Source: Acetispira formosa (nom. nud.)
Lineage (GTDB): Bacteria; Desulfobacterota; Desulfarculia; Adiutricales; Adiutricaceae
DNA length: 64,000 nt
Direction: 5' to 3'
NCBI GenBank assembly: GCA_023525915.1
Contig: CP026659.1
Span: 1-64,000 of the forward strand
In this document: positions 8,042 through 16,944 of the stretch, piece by piece
How positions within the stretch are numbered: position 1 is the first letter of the stretch
How the letters are laid out: every line of letters begins with the position of its first letter
The notes under the pieces: model-generated
What the model was told of the DNA's origin: nothing
The model's input: only the letters and a program-made list of their open reading frames with translations
Database searches by the model: none
Translations under genes and position numbers: made by a program

Positions 8042-10018
8042 TCAGGCCTTCAGGGTTTCCCAGTTGCGTTCGGCTTCGTATTCGGTGAGTTCATAGGCGG
8101 GGATGTCATATCCGAGAACGTCGAAAACGCGCTTATGTCTCTGGTATATTAAGGAGGCGGCTTTTGGGGTGAGCAGCTCTCGCCATAGCCCTGGACGGCC
8201 TTGCCAGCCATGTTTGTTCCTAAGGGACTGGAATTTTTTCAGGCTGTTTTTAGATAAAGCCTCCGCCCAGTCCAACACCGGGCGGCGGCCTAACTGCTCG
8301 CCTAGCGACTGAAATGATGCGATCGGATCGGCTGCCAGATCTTCGTAGCGCAGCTTTATGGCGCTTGGCTCGTGCCACCATTGATAAGTGACGCACAACA
8401 GGTTTTCCGCCCCCCAGCCAAGCGCGAAATCAAGGAAGGTTTTTGAGGCCGGTGTGGCTGAACCTAGATCGGCGGGAATTTCAGCGTTGCCTTCCAGCCA
8501 TCTTGCGGGCGATCTGTCATGGCGGGCAAAATGCAGTACGGATATCAGAATATCAAGGGGATGCCTGGCGATTACTATGGGTTTAAATTCCTGGTCTTTA
8601 ATCAGGGCTTGTAGGGTCGGTTCCCTGTACCAGTGGATTTGCAGGATGAGATCCTCCGGCAGGTGCGTGGGCAAATCGAAAATGTTGTGCGTGCTAGTAT
8701 CCCGGAGTTCGAAGGCGTCCCTCAGAACGCGCCGCACCCAGTTGTTGCCGGAACGGGGGGTGCTGATGATAATAATGCGTTTATGGCCGTATGTGCCGTC
8801 ATCTTCGCGGATCACCATTTTATTATAGCCGACCGCCAGTATCCGCGTATCAGTGCCGCCATAAAGTTCAGCCGGGGAAACCGCCCCCGGGTATTCGAAA
8901 CGCAGAAACAGATTTTTGTCCTTCAAAAGCCGCTTGGGAATGCGAAACTTCTTCAACAGGCCATGATTTTCGCTGACCACAGTCCTGCCCAGCTGTTCGC
9001 CGTTGGCGTAAAATATAACATGCTGCCCAAGCGGACCCAGAGAGCAGCCGAATTCAACGGAGACTATCAGATCACAGCTTATTTCCTGTTCAATGCGCAT
9101 CTCCATTTCCGTATGGTAACCCAGCGACCAAACGAAGGGAAGATCAGGTTCGGTATGTGACAAGCCTTCCGTGAAGTATGACAAACATTCAAGGCTGTTT
9201 TCAGCGCTGTCGAAGAGGAGTTCTGTACCGGGACTATATACCGGCTGGCAGGCCGCGAGCTGTTCATAGCCGAATTTACGCCCGTAGGCGCGAAAGAGTC
9301 TGCTTATAGTTCCCATTTCCTCGGGCGAGAACAATTCTTTCGGGTTTTTGTTGCCCGTGGATTTTTTAGTGACCGGCAGCTCAATGTGATCGAGGGCGAG
9401 CCTGTCCAACAAGCTGTTGAAATCAGTCTGCAAGGTTTCATACTTGATTATGTGATGATTGAATTTTTCATATCCTTCCACAGGAATCATTTCCGATATG
9501 GTGCTCATGACGGCAAGTCGCCGGAAATGCTCATCAGCAAAAGCGCGGTATTCAGCCACCATATCGCAATCCTTCAGCAGAAAGTTCTGCTGACGCACCG
9601 CGAAATGAACAAGTGAGCGCATTAAATCATGCGGCTCGCGAACATTGAATATAATCAAAAAGTTATCCAGCCTGCAGTCTGGATAAATTTCCGCGGCGGT
9701 TCTCAATACATCTTTCAACGCCATATGGTTCCAGAACAGCATGCCGCTATCCTTCCGCATATTGAATTGCGTGGCGCTGCCGCTATCCTTCATTTCATTT
9801 TCAATATCCTCTATAAAGGCCTGTTCCTCCCGTTTTTCTCTGTGGAAATTGCGGCAGTACTGTCCATATCTCTGTTTTCTAAATATTTCTTCGCTGAAAA
9901 GTACGGGCGTGATGACGTCATCCGGGCCGCAGATCGACGATAGTGCCAGTTCAGTGCTGGTGCCGCCGGTCTTCATTGTCTTTATATATATGAATTTATG
10001 TTTAAAAGATAGGATCAT
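8042..10018 (-). CDS. Tandem double-domain sulfotransferase with central beta-sandwich
   Basis: The 658-residue protein appears to hold two PAPS-dependent sulfotransferase domains. The first has a 5'-phosphosulfate loop (FIYIKTMKTGGTSTELAL, about residues 10-26) and a 3'-phosphate motif (FNVREPHDLMRSLVHF, about 124-139). A beta-sandwich follows (about 290-400), ending in FEYPGAVSPAELYGGTDTR. The second domain has the loop IIIISTPRSGNNWVRRVL (about 415-432), IARHPLDILISVLHF (about 483-497) and the GxWxxxxT-like GLWRELLTP. The ATG at 10018 is preferred over a GTG at 10024 because a GGAG sits about 9 bases upstream of it. As first gene of the operon making PAPS, it probably sulfates a cell-surface glycan or secreted molecule; the acceptor is unknown. 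Confidence 0.85.
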   Translation of the reverse strand: MILSFKHKFIYIKTMKTGGTSTELALSSICGPDDVITPVLFSEEIFRKQRYGQYCRNFHREKREEQAFIEDIENEMKDSGSATQFNMRKDSGMLFWNHMALKDVLRTAAEIYPDCRLDNFLIIFNVREPHDLMRSLVHFAVRQQNFLLKDCDMVAEYRAFADEHFRRLAVMSTISEMIPVEGYEKFNHHIIKYETLQTDFNSLLDRLALDHIELPVTKKSTGNKNPKELFSPEEMGTISRLFRAYGRKFGYEQLAACQPVYSPGTELLFDSAENSLECLSYFTEGLSHTEPDLPFVWSLGYHTEMEMRIEQEISCDLIVSVEFGCSLGPLGQHVIFYANGEQLGRTVVSENHGLLKKFRIPKRLLKDKNLFLRFEYPGAVSPAELYGGTDTRILAVGYNKMVIREDDGTYGHKRIIIISTPRSGNNWVRRVLRDAFELRDTSTHNIFDLPTHLPEDLILQIHWYREPTLQALIKDQEFKPIVIARHPLDILISVLHFARHDRSPARWLEGNAEIPADLGSATPASKTFLDFALGWGAENLLCVTYQWWHEPSAIKLRYEDLAADPIASFQSLGEQLGRRPVLDWAEALSKNSLKKFQSLRNKHGWQGRPGLWRELLTPKAASLIYQRHKRVFDVLGYDIPAYELTEYEAERNWETLKA

Positions 10019-10024
10019 TCCCAC

Positions 10025-10422
10025 AACTCCAGGTGAGCGCTGTGCCGCATCAAGATTACCAGTGTATGTTTTGCATATTTCCCGAAAAGTAACGCAAGAT
10101 GCATTTTACTATAAAAATGTATTCAAATCCATAGCTTCTCTTCTTGTTTCCGGGGCTGCTCCCTGCCTTCAGATATCTGACAAGCACCGCTCTTCCAGTT
10201 GGTCAGGTTGTGTGGTGCCAACGGCGTAAGCAAGAGTGGATTGAAGGCAAGGAAGCAAATTATGAGAGCAAGGCTTGTCATGGGGAGCTGGTTTTCAGTA
10301 GTTGCGCTATATTATTTACAAACTTCACTTATCGACTGTGCTTCAATTTCCGGCCTTTGCCATGTTTCGTCTTTGAATGCACAAGTTCATCCTCTAGATA
10401 TGTAAGCAATTCCATCTTGTAG
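10025..10422. other. Intergenic region upstream of the sulfotransferase operon
   Basis: About 400 bases separate the sulfotransferase start from the palindrome ahead of the recombinase gene. No convincing gene is seen; short open frames lack ribosome-binding sites and family resemblance. The operon promoter should lie here, but no clear -35/-10 or -24/-12 pair was recognised. Confidence 0.4.
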
Positions 10423-10456
10423 CAATGTACGTAAAACGTCCGTTTTACGTACATTG
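10423..10456. repeat. 34-bp perfect palindrome, candidate serine-recombinase crossover site or operator
   Basis: Two 16-base arms (CAATGTACGTAAAACG and its exact complement) flank a central TC dinucleotide. Resolvase/invertase crossover sites are inverted half-sites around a 2-bp overlap, and a serine recombinase gene starts 131 bases downstream. Use as a res/crossover site is inference; a repressor operator is the main alternative. Confidence 0.55.
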
Positions 10457-10586
10457 GCCGAAATCCGCTTTTATCTCAAAAAAACGGCTCTTCCATCATC
10501 CGTTTACTCTTTCAATAAATCTATGTTAATATAATTCCCCATATGACGAGTTTATTTACAATTTTTATTCCTTTTGAGAGAGTTTT

Positions 10587-11159
10587 ATGCTCATCGGCTA
10601 TGCCAGAGTCTCCACTGACGACCAAAATCTGCATCTGCAGCTCGACGCCCTGAACGCGGCCGGATGCGACCGTATTTTCGAGGATCGGGTCAGCGGGGCG
10701 GCCAGCGACCGGCGCGGTTTAAAAGAGGCGTTGAAATTTATTCGTTCCGGCGACGCCCTGGTGGTCTGGCGGCTGGACCGTTTGAGCCGCTCGCTGAAAG
10801 AGCTGATTGAAGTGGTGACGCTGCTGGAAGGGCAGGGGGTGGGTTTACGGAGCATTCATGAGACCCTGGACACCTCGTCCAGTTCCGGCCGTCTCATTTT
10901 TCATATTTTCGGAGCTTTGGCTGAATTCGAACGCAATTTGATCCGGGAACGCACCCGGGCCGGGCTGGCCGCCGCCAGGGCCAGGGGCCGGCTGGGTGGA
11001 AGGCCTCCTTCTCTGGGGCCGGAAAAAAGGCGGCAGGCTGTGGCCCTCTATGACGACCGCAAATATACCGTGGCCCAGATCTGCGATATGATGCGCATCT
11101 CGCGCACCACCTTATATAAATATATCCACGCCCATCGCGCCGCTTTGGAACGGCCCTGA
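10587..11159 (+). CDS. Serine recombinase (resolvase/invertase family, Hin/Pin/TnpR type)
   Basis: This 190-residue protein has the full catalytic domain: MLIGYARVSTDDQNLHLQLD with nucleophile Ser10, then RLDRLSRSLKEL, and the long E-helix region (IFGALAEFERNLIRERTRAGLAAARARG). A C-terminal helix-turn-helix follows (KYTVAQICDMMRISRTTLYKYI). Length is that of DNA invertases and Tn3-type resolvases, not large serine integrases. A GAGAG ribosome-binding site precedes the ATG. No transposase or obvious invertible gene lies next to it. The protein could act on the upstream palindrome, be a transposon remnant, or work on sites outside this window. Confidence 0.95.
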   Translation: MLIGYARVSTDDQNLHLQLDALNAAGCDRIFEDRVSGAASDRRGLKEALKFIRSGDALVVWRLDRLSRSLKELIEVVTLLEGQGVGLRSIHETLDTSSSSGRLIFHIFGALAEFERNLIRERTRAGLAAARARGRLGGRPPSLGPEKRRQAVALYDDRKYTVAQICDMMRISRTTLYKYIHAHRAALERP

Positions 11160-11284
11160 TTGCTTATTCCATATTTTTTAATATTATAAAACCATCTTAT
11201 ATTAAAAACATATAATTATTTTATTATTATATGTTTTTATTATTATATACCTGTCTGAAGCGGAATTCCAGCCGGCGATTAAAC

Positions 11285-11347
11285 CCGGCCACATCTTGCC
11301 GAAAAGCCTTTTTTTTCCGGCAAGATTTGGCCGGAACTTTTTTTATT
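11285..11347 (+). terminator. Rho-independent terminator after the serine recombinase
   Basis: A 17-bp stem (CCGGCCACATCTTGCCG with its near-exact complement) has a T-rich loop and is followed by a T run. It lies between the recombinase and hcp. A degenerate partial copy (CGGCCAAGTCTTGCCG plus T run) follows at about 11409-11440. Confidence 0.7.
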
Positions 11348-11551
11348 ATAATATCCGACAATTATCTTAAAAAAACTCGTTTTTTTCAGGACGTCGCCTG
11401 AAACTTCGGCCAAGTCTTGCCGAAACCCCTTTTTTTACTAACTCCAAGCTATTGATTTTATTAATATTATGTTTGGCATAGCTGATGCTCTTATGGAAAG
11501 ACGAACACAATACCGTGTTACATAATCTTTTCCAAAAGAAGGAGCATTACT

Positions 11552-12070
11552 ATGCCGACTCCAGCTTACCTCTCCATCCAGGGCGAACGTCAGGGCAACA
11601 TCACCGCCGGTAATTTCACTGAAGATTCCGTGGGCAACATCTGGCAGGAAGGCCATGAGGATGAAACCCTCATCGAAGCTTTCGAGCACCAGATTGTTCT
11701 GCCCCGCGATCCTCAGAGCGGGCAGCCCACCGGCCAGCGCGTCCACAAGCCCTTCAAGGTCACCAAAGTCATGGACAAGTGTTCTCCATTGCTGTTCCGG
11801 TCGCTCACCAGCGGCGAGAAGCTGCCGGAAGTGACCATGAAGTTTTACCGCACTTCGGCCCAGGGCACTATGGAGCACTATTACACCATCACCCTGGAAG
11901 ACGCCATCATCGTCGACATCACCAGCTATTTCCCCAACTGCCAGGATCCCGGCATGGCCCACTTCACCCATCTTGAGGACGTCTATTTCACCTATCGCAA
12001 GATAACCAAGACTCACGAAGTGGCCAGCACCTCTGAAAGCGACGACTGGAGAACCATGTCGCAGGCCTAA
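11552..12070 (+). CDS. hcp: Type VI secretion tube protein Hcp (TssD)
   Basis: The 172-residue protein matches the Hcp family: N-terminal MPTPAYLSIQGERQGNITAG, a central HQIVLPRDPQSGQPTGQRVH segment and a C-terminal FTHLEDVYFTYRKI-type strand. Hcp hexamers stack into the inner tube that is fired with VgrG and can carry effectors. A strong AAGGAG lies 8 bases before the ATG. It heads a vgrG-PAAR-effector-immunity island. No sheath, baseplate or ClpV genes are in the window, so it is an orphan cargo cluster that would use an apparatus encoded elsewhere. Confidence 0.93.
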   Translation: MPTPAYLSIQGERQGNITAGNFTEDSVGNIWQEGHEDETLIEAFEHQIVLPRDPQSGQPTGQRVHKPFKVTKVMDKCSPLLFRSLTSGEKLPEVTMKFYRTSAQGTMEHYYTITLEDAIIVDITSYFPNCQDPGMAHFTHLEDVYFTYRKITKTHEVASTSESDDWRTMSQA

Positions 12071-12162
12071 AAAGAGCCTGGCCGCGCTTTCATGTCAACC
12101 AAACCGGCTGGCGGTCCGCGAGATGGCCGCCGGCCGGTTTATAAAATTCAGGAGATGTTCTC

Positions 12163-14703
12163 ATGGCCGCCTTATCCGCGAACCAGGGTTGGTTCAATAT
12201 ATCCATTGAAGGAGGGCCCGCCTTTGAAGTCTACAGCTTTGAAGGCCGGGAAAAACTTAACGAGCCCTTTGAGTTTACCGTGGAACTGGTCAGCCGTGAG
12301 GCCGATGTAGATTTAATTGGGCTGATAGGCTGCCCGGCTCTTTTGACCGCGCACGATCACAGCGGCGGCAAACGCAAAGTTCACGGCTCCATCCGGGAGG
12401 CCGAGCAGCTTCACACCGGCAACGTTTTCACTCATTACCGGATCATCATTGTGCCGCGTTTGTGGTATCTGGGGCAGAATCAAAACCACCGCATTTTTCA
12501 GAATATGACCGTGGTGGCCATAATGGAGCAGATTTTCAAGGAGCAGGGCTTTCTGTCCCAGGCGGTGTCTTTCAAGCTGAAAGAAAAATACGAACCCAGG
12601 GAATACTGCGTTCAATACGCTGAAAGCGACCTGTATTTCATCAGCCGCCTGTGCGAAGAAGAGGGCCTTTATTACTACTTCGAGCATCAGAGCGACAGCC
12701 ACATTTTATGTTTCTCCGACGCCTCCGGCGGCGACGACATCCCCGACAGTATCGGCGGCCTGTTGCGCTTTTTTCCCGGCTCCGGGCAGGCGGCCGATAC
12801 GGCTGTCATCACCCGTCTGAATGTGAAACAGACCGTGAACAGCGACCAGGCCACCTACCGCGAGTGGAATTTTGAAAAGCCGCCCTTGGATCTGGAGGTT
12901 AATTCAAGCGAAGATGATCAGCAAAAAGCCCCGGCGCCCGGCGGCTTGAAGCTGGAGACTTATCAGTTTCCCCATCTGTATAATTTAAAAAGCCCGGGAC
13001 AGACTTATTCAGCTATCCAGCTCAAGCGCCAATTGACTTTCGCCCGCCGGGCCGAAGGCGCGGGCGACGTCAGCCGTCTTTTGCCCGGCTTCGCCTTTCA
13101 ACTGACAGCCCACCCGCGCCCGGACGCCAACGCCAAGTGGTGGCTGACGGAGGTTCATCATCGCGGCGAACAGCCCCAGGTGCTGGAGCATGAGGCTCCC
13201 GACCGCGGCTTTTTTTATCAAAACACCTTTGTGGCCATCCCCTACGAAACCAGGTTCGTGCCAGCCGTGGCCCATCCCAAGAAACGCATTGAAGGTTTGC
13301 AGTCGGCCATTGTCACCGGTCCTTCCAGCGAGGAGGTGTATGTCGATGAATACGGGCGGGTCAAAGTGCATTTCCATTGGGATCGCCTTGGCCCCATGAC
13401 GGAAAGAAGCACCTGTTGGGTGCGGGTGGCCGACGGCTGGGCCGGGCACAATTTCGGTTTCATCCAGCCTCCGCGCATCGGGCAGGAGGTCATGGTCGAA
13501 TTCATGGAAGGCGATCCCGATCGCCCGGTCATCACCGGGCGGGTTTACAACGCAAAAAAAATGCCGCCCTGGGAGCTGCCTTCCCAGAGGGTTCTTTCCG
13601 GCCTCCAGAGCCGGGAGTTCAAAGGCGGCCAGCGCAATCAGGTGGTGATGGACGACACCGCCGGTCAGGTTCAGGCCCAGCTTTCCAGCGACCATCAGCT
13701 TTCCCAACTAAATCTGGGCTACATCACCCGCATCGACCACATTGAGGGGCGCAAAGATTTTCGCGGCGAGGGCTTCGAACTCCGCACCGACGGCTGGGGA
13801 GCCATTCGCGCGGCCGGCGGCCTTTATCTCGGCACTGAAGCCAGAGACAGGGCCGAGAGCTATCACAAAGACGTCAAGGAACTGGCCAACAGCCTCACCG
13901 GCGCGGCCAAACAGCATGAGGCCCAATTAAAACTGACCGTGGAGCATCAGGGGCAGGAGCCTGAAGACCAGGCGGAAATCAGCGAAAAGCTTCTGAAGCA
14001 GGTGGAGGAGATCAAGGGTCCGGGAGAGCCGCGGGAGGAATTCACCGCCCCCCACCTGGCCCTTTCCAGCCCGGTGGGGGTGGCTTTGGGCACGCCGGCC
14101 TCTTTTCATTTAGAGGCCGGGGAACACGCGGCCATTACCTCTTCCCGCCATACTTCCCTGGTCAGCGGCCGCAGCCTTTTTGCCTCCGCGCTCGACAGGG
14201 TCAGTATTTTTGCCCACAAGCTGGGGCTGAAAATCTTTTCCGGCCAGGGCAAGCTGGAGATTCAATCGCAGGCCAACGACCTTGAAATCATTGCCGACAA
14301 GGTGCTGAAGCTGATCAGCGTCAAGGAAAAGATTGAATTGGTGGCGGCCAAGGAAATAGTCCTGATAGCCGACAAAAGTTACATCAAAATTGACGGCAGC
14401 GGCATTGAGCAGGGCACCACCGGCCAATGGACGGCCAAGGCGGCCCAGCATCTTCTGGTGGGCCCGGCCAGCCGCGAAGCCCCCCTGCCGGAACTGCCCC
14501 AGGGCACGGCGCAGTTTAATGACGATTACCGGGTCATCAATAAAATAAGCGGCCAGCCCATTGCCGACATGAAATATGAAATTGTGCGCGAAAACAGGGC
14601 GGTGATTTCCGGGGTCACCGGAGAGGACGGCGCGATTCCCCTTCAGGAGGGGTTGAATCCTGAATCAGTCAAAATCAGGCTTTTGGGCCTGGTGGAAAAA
14701 TGA
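12163..14703 (+). CDS. vgrG: Type VI secretion spike protein VgrG (TssI) with C-terminal extension
   Basis: The 846-residue protein has the gp27-like N-terminus (WFNISIEGGPAFEVYSFEG, YCVQYAESDLYFISRLCEEE) and the gp5-like OB fold (VYVDEYGRVKVHFHWDR near residue 390, EVMVEFMEGDPDRPVITGRV). A long beta-helical and DUF2345-like region follows (LKLISVKEKIELVAAKEIVLIA). The last about 65 residues (DDYRVINKISGQPIADMKYE onward) resemble a transthyretin-like adaptor that often binds the cognate effector or its PAAR partner. GGAG precedes the ATG. It is followed directly by the PAAR-like gene and the lipase effector, which presumably ride on this spike. Confidence 0.95.
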   Translation: MAALSANQGWFNISIEGGPAFEVYSFEGREKLNEPFEFTVELVSREADVDLIGLIGCPALLTAHDHSGGKRKVHGSIREAEQLHTGNVFTHYRIIIVPRLWYLGQNQNHRIFQNMTVVAIMEQIFKEQGFLSQAVSFKLKEKYEPREYCVQYAESDLYFISRLCEEEGLYYYFEHQSDSHILCFSDASGGDDIPDSIGGLLRFFPGSGQAADTAVITRLNVKQTVNSDQATYREWNFEKPPLDLEVNSSEDDQQKAPAPGGLKLETYQFPHLYNLKSPGQTYSAIQLKRQLTFARRAEGAGDVSRLLPGFAFQLTAHPRPDANAKWWLTEVHHRGEQPQVLEHEAPDRGFFYQNTFVAIPYETRFVPAVAHPKKRIEGLQSAIVTGPSSEEVYVDEYGRVKVHFHWDRLGPMTERSTCWVRVADGWAGHNFGFIQPPRIGQEVMVEFMEGDPDRPVITGRVYNAKKMPPWELPSQRVLSGLQSREFKGGQRNQVVMDDTAGQVQAQLSSDHQLSQLNLGYITRIDHIEGRKDFRGEGFELRTDGWGAIRAAGGLYLGTEARDRAESYHKDVKELANSLTGAAKQHEAQLKLTVEHQGQEPEDQAEISEKLLKQVEEIKGPGEPREEFTAPHLALSSPVGVALGTPASFHLEAGEHAAITSSRHTSLVSGRSLFASALDRVSIFAHKLGLKIFSGQGKLEIQSQANDLEIIADKVLKLISVKEKIELVAAKEIVLIADKSYIKIDGSGIEQGTTGQWTAKAAQHLLVGPASREAPLPELPQGTAQFNDDYRVINKISGQPIADMKYEIVRENRAVISGVTGEDGAIPLQEGLNPESVKIRLLGLVEK

Positions 14704-14711
14704 GGTGAACC

Positions 14712-15083
14712 ATGCCCCTTATCGTAACCCACGGCACTGTGTGCGAATGTTCCTGCGGCACAGCGCCGTGCAGCCTGATTGTGACGCCGGAAAAGAAGAT
14801 TTCCATTGAAAACCTGCCGGTGGCCACCATTATGGACCACAAAAGCCCCAAAAATCTGCCCACGTTCGTGATGTGCACCATCGCGGCCAATCCGGCCGTG
14901 GCCGCCAATATGAACGCCCCGGCCCCTTGCGTTCCGGTTCTGCCGTCGCCCTGGACGCCCGGCGACCCGCAGGTGACCCTTCATGGGGAAATAATCCTTC
15001 AGGAGACCTCGACCCTCACCTGCGTTTACGGCGGGGTTATCACCATCACCAAAACATCACAAAGCATCAGCGAATGCCAGTGA
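14712..15083 (+). CDS. PAAR-like DUF4280 protein, spike tip
   Basis: This 123-residue protein resembles DUF4280 PAAR-like proteins: an early Cys cluster (CECSCGTAPC) and segments ending PCVPVLPSPWTPGDPQVTLHG. Such proteins cap VgrG and link effectors to it. It starts nine bases after vgrG stops, with a GAGGTG ribosome-binding site, and is followed by the lipase effector, so all four are probably co-transcribed. The Cys residues may bind metal at the tip; that is inference. Confidence 0.8.
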   Translation: MPLIVTHGTVCECSCGTAPCSLIVTPEKKISIENLPVATIMDHKSPKNLPTFVMCTIAANPAVAANMNAPAPCVPVLPSPWTPGDPQVTLHGEIILQETSTLTCVYGGVITITKTSQSISECQ

Positions 15084-15108
15084 CGTGTAATTTTCAGAGG
15101 AGATGAGC

Positions 15109-16944
15109 ATGGCGGCCAATGAAGACAACATTATCCTGGAAACCTACCAGGCGGAAGACGGCGCGCTGGAAACCCTGGACAACCTGGGCCTGAAAGATGA
15201 AAACCCCACCAAGGATGTGGAATACGATCCGCGCCCTGTGCTGCCGGTTTTGTTCCTGCCGGGTTTGATGGCCAGCAATATTGAGCATAAAAAGCACGGT
15301 ATGGTCTGGGAGCCGGGCAACACCTTGGGGCTGCTGTCTGAGCATTTTTTTGAATGGCCGGCCAGCCGCCAGGCCAAGCTCGATCCCAATATGACTTTCG
15401 TCAGCGAAAATGGCTCAATCAACATCCCTTTACCTCCGGTTTATCGGATTCCAGGGATGAAGAATAAAATCGAGCGGATAAAAGAGCTTTACAGAGTGCG
15501 CAAATGGGGCACGGTGATGAGCAGCTTTCATCAGTTTATGTATAACGTTGAAAGCCTGCTTAATCAGCCGTTTGACAGATACCTTCCATCGCCTTTTGAT
15601 CAATGGGGCCTGAATGAACTGCGGAAAGATATCCGTGACGTGGCCGGGCTCAGCCCGTCCGCGCTGGGCGGCCAGGCCAAGCTGAAAAAGGTTGAAATGG
15701 ATGAGATCAAGGATATTTGCGGCGGCGTGCCCGGCCAGCATAACGGCCTGCGTTTCGAAATTTGGGGCGGCGGCTATAACTGGCTGGAATCAAATGAGGC
15801 TTCGGCCAAAAAAATAGCCGCGCTGATTAAAGAAACCATCATTCCCCATTATGCCAAGGCCCCAAGGCCGGCGAAAAAAATCCTTTTGGTCACCCATTCC
15901 ATGGGCGGGTTCGTGGCCAGGTTCCTGATGCAGGACGCCTCGGTTTCCGATCGCATAATCGGGGTGGTTCATGGGGCCATGCCCGCCAACGGCGCGGCCG
16001 ACACCTATGTGCGGGCCAGGCGGGGCACCAGCGGTGAGGGCGTTGTCGGCAAGATTACCGCCCGCGTTCTTGGCAATAACGCGGAACATATGACCAGGGT
16101 TTTAAGCCAGGCCGTCGGCCCCATGGAGCTTTTGCCCTTTGGCGATAGCTATAACATGGATGGGTTAGCCACCGGCAAGGTATATCCGGAAAAAAATTCA
16201 TCTGTGCCAAGGTTAAATGTTCTGCCCCGCCCGGGCGTTTGGCTGCGCGTTGCCGCCCATGGCACTCAGCGCGAACAAAATTTCCCCGGCTTGGATGGTG
16301 ATATTTATACCTCTGTTTACAAAAGCCGCAAATGGTATGGTCTGATTCCCGATTGCAATGTCAAATACGTTAATCAGAAAACCATGCCCGCATCGGTGAT
16401 TGGTGATACTAAAGAACTTCCAGCATCCGAAATGTTTGATCAAATGATTAATCAAGTGGAGATATTGCACGGAAAAATAAGAAGCAGGTATCATTCTGAA
16501 ACATATGCTGCTTGGGCAGCCGCCGCAGGTGATTATGAAACCCCTACAGAAGTTTATTGGCATATTAAACCAAAAATTTTTGGCAGACAAGCTATAGAAG
16601 ATCAAATCATCTGGGGTGGGCCTGATAACGGACGGGGCAAAGTATATCTGAACCAGCCATCCGCCGAGGCAAATTTAATTCCCTTAGTTGGCCGTGGTGA
16701 TCAAACTGTGCCCCAAGCATCTTGGTGGGGGGATTTGAAAGCCCCTGGCATATTGGGCTATTTTATTCACGGCTTTAATAAGCCTGGCCAACTAGGCACT
16801 GGTTCCAAAAGCAAAGCCTTAAAGTTGGAGGCTATGAGTGAAGGCTATGTGCATCAAGATTCCTTCTTTGATCCACGTTCTCTTTATTTTACTTTATATA
16901 GTATAATAAAAATAGTACATCCAAAGATAGGAAACTTGCCATGA
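15109..16944 (+). CDS. T6SS lipase effector, alpha/beta-hydrolase (Tle type)
   Basis: The 611-residue protein has an alpha/beta-hydrolase catalytic set: nucleophile elbow THSMGG (Ser about residue 264), a likely acid in GRGDQTVP (about 530) and a likely His in GYVHQDSFF (about 581). LPVLFLPGLMASNIE near the N-terminus would form the oxyanion-hole region. There is no signal peptide, as expected for cargo loaded in the cytoplasm. The ATG at 15109 is chosen because GAGGAG sits seven bases upstream; the ATG at 15103 abuts it. The vgrG/PAAR context and the following lipoprotein immunity genes point to a phospholipase acting in target-cell membranes. The exact Tle family (Tle4 suspected from its neighbours) is unproven. 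Confidence 0.85.
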   Translation: MAANEDNIILETYQAEDGALETLDNLGLKDENPTKDVEYDPRPVLPVLFLPGLMASNIEHKKHGMVWEPGNTLGLLSEHFFEWPASRQAKLDPNMTFVSENGSINIPLPPVYRIPGMKNKIERIKELYRVRKWGTVMSSFHQFMYNVESLLNQPFDRYLPSPFDQWGLNELRKDIRDVAGLSPSALGGQAKLKKVEMDEIKDICGGVPGQHNGLRFEIWGGGYNWLESNEASAKKIAALIKETIIPHYAKAPRPAKKILLVTHSMGGFVARFLMQDASVSDRIIGVVHGAMPANGAADTYVRARRGTSGEGVVGKITARVLGNNAEHMTRVLSQAVGPMELLPFGDSYNMDGLATGKVYPEKNSSVPRLNVLPRPGVWLRVAAHGTQREQNFPGLDGDIYTSVYKSRKWYGLIPDCNVKYVNQKTMPASVIGDTKELPASEMFDQMINQVEILHGKIRSRYHSETYAAWAAAAGDYETPTEVYWHIKPKIFGRQAIEDQIIWGGPDNGRGKVYLNQPSAEANLIPLVGRGDQTVPQASWWGDLKAPGILGYFIHGFNKPGQLGTGSKSKALKLEAMSEGYVHQDSFFDPRSLYFTLYSIIKIVHPKIGNLP

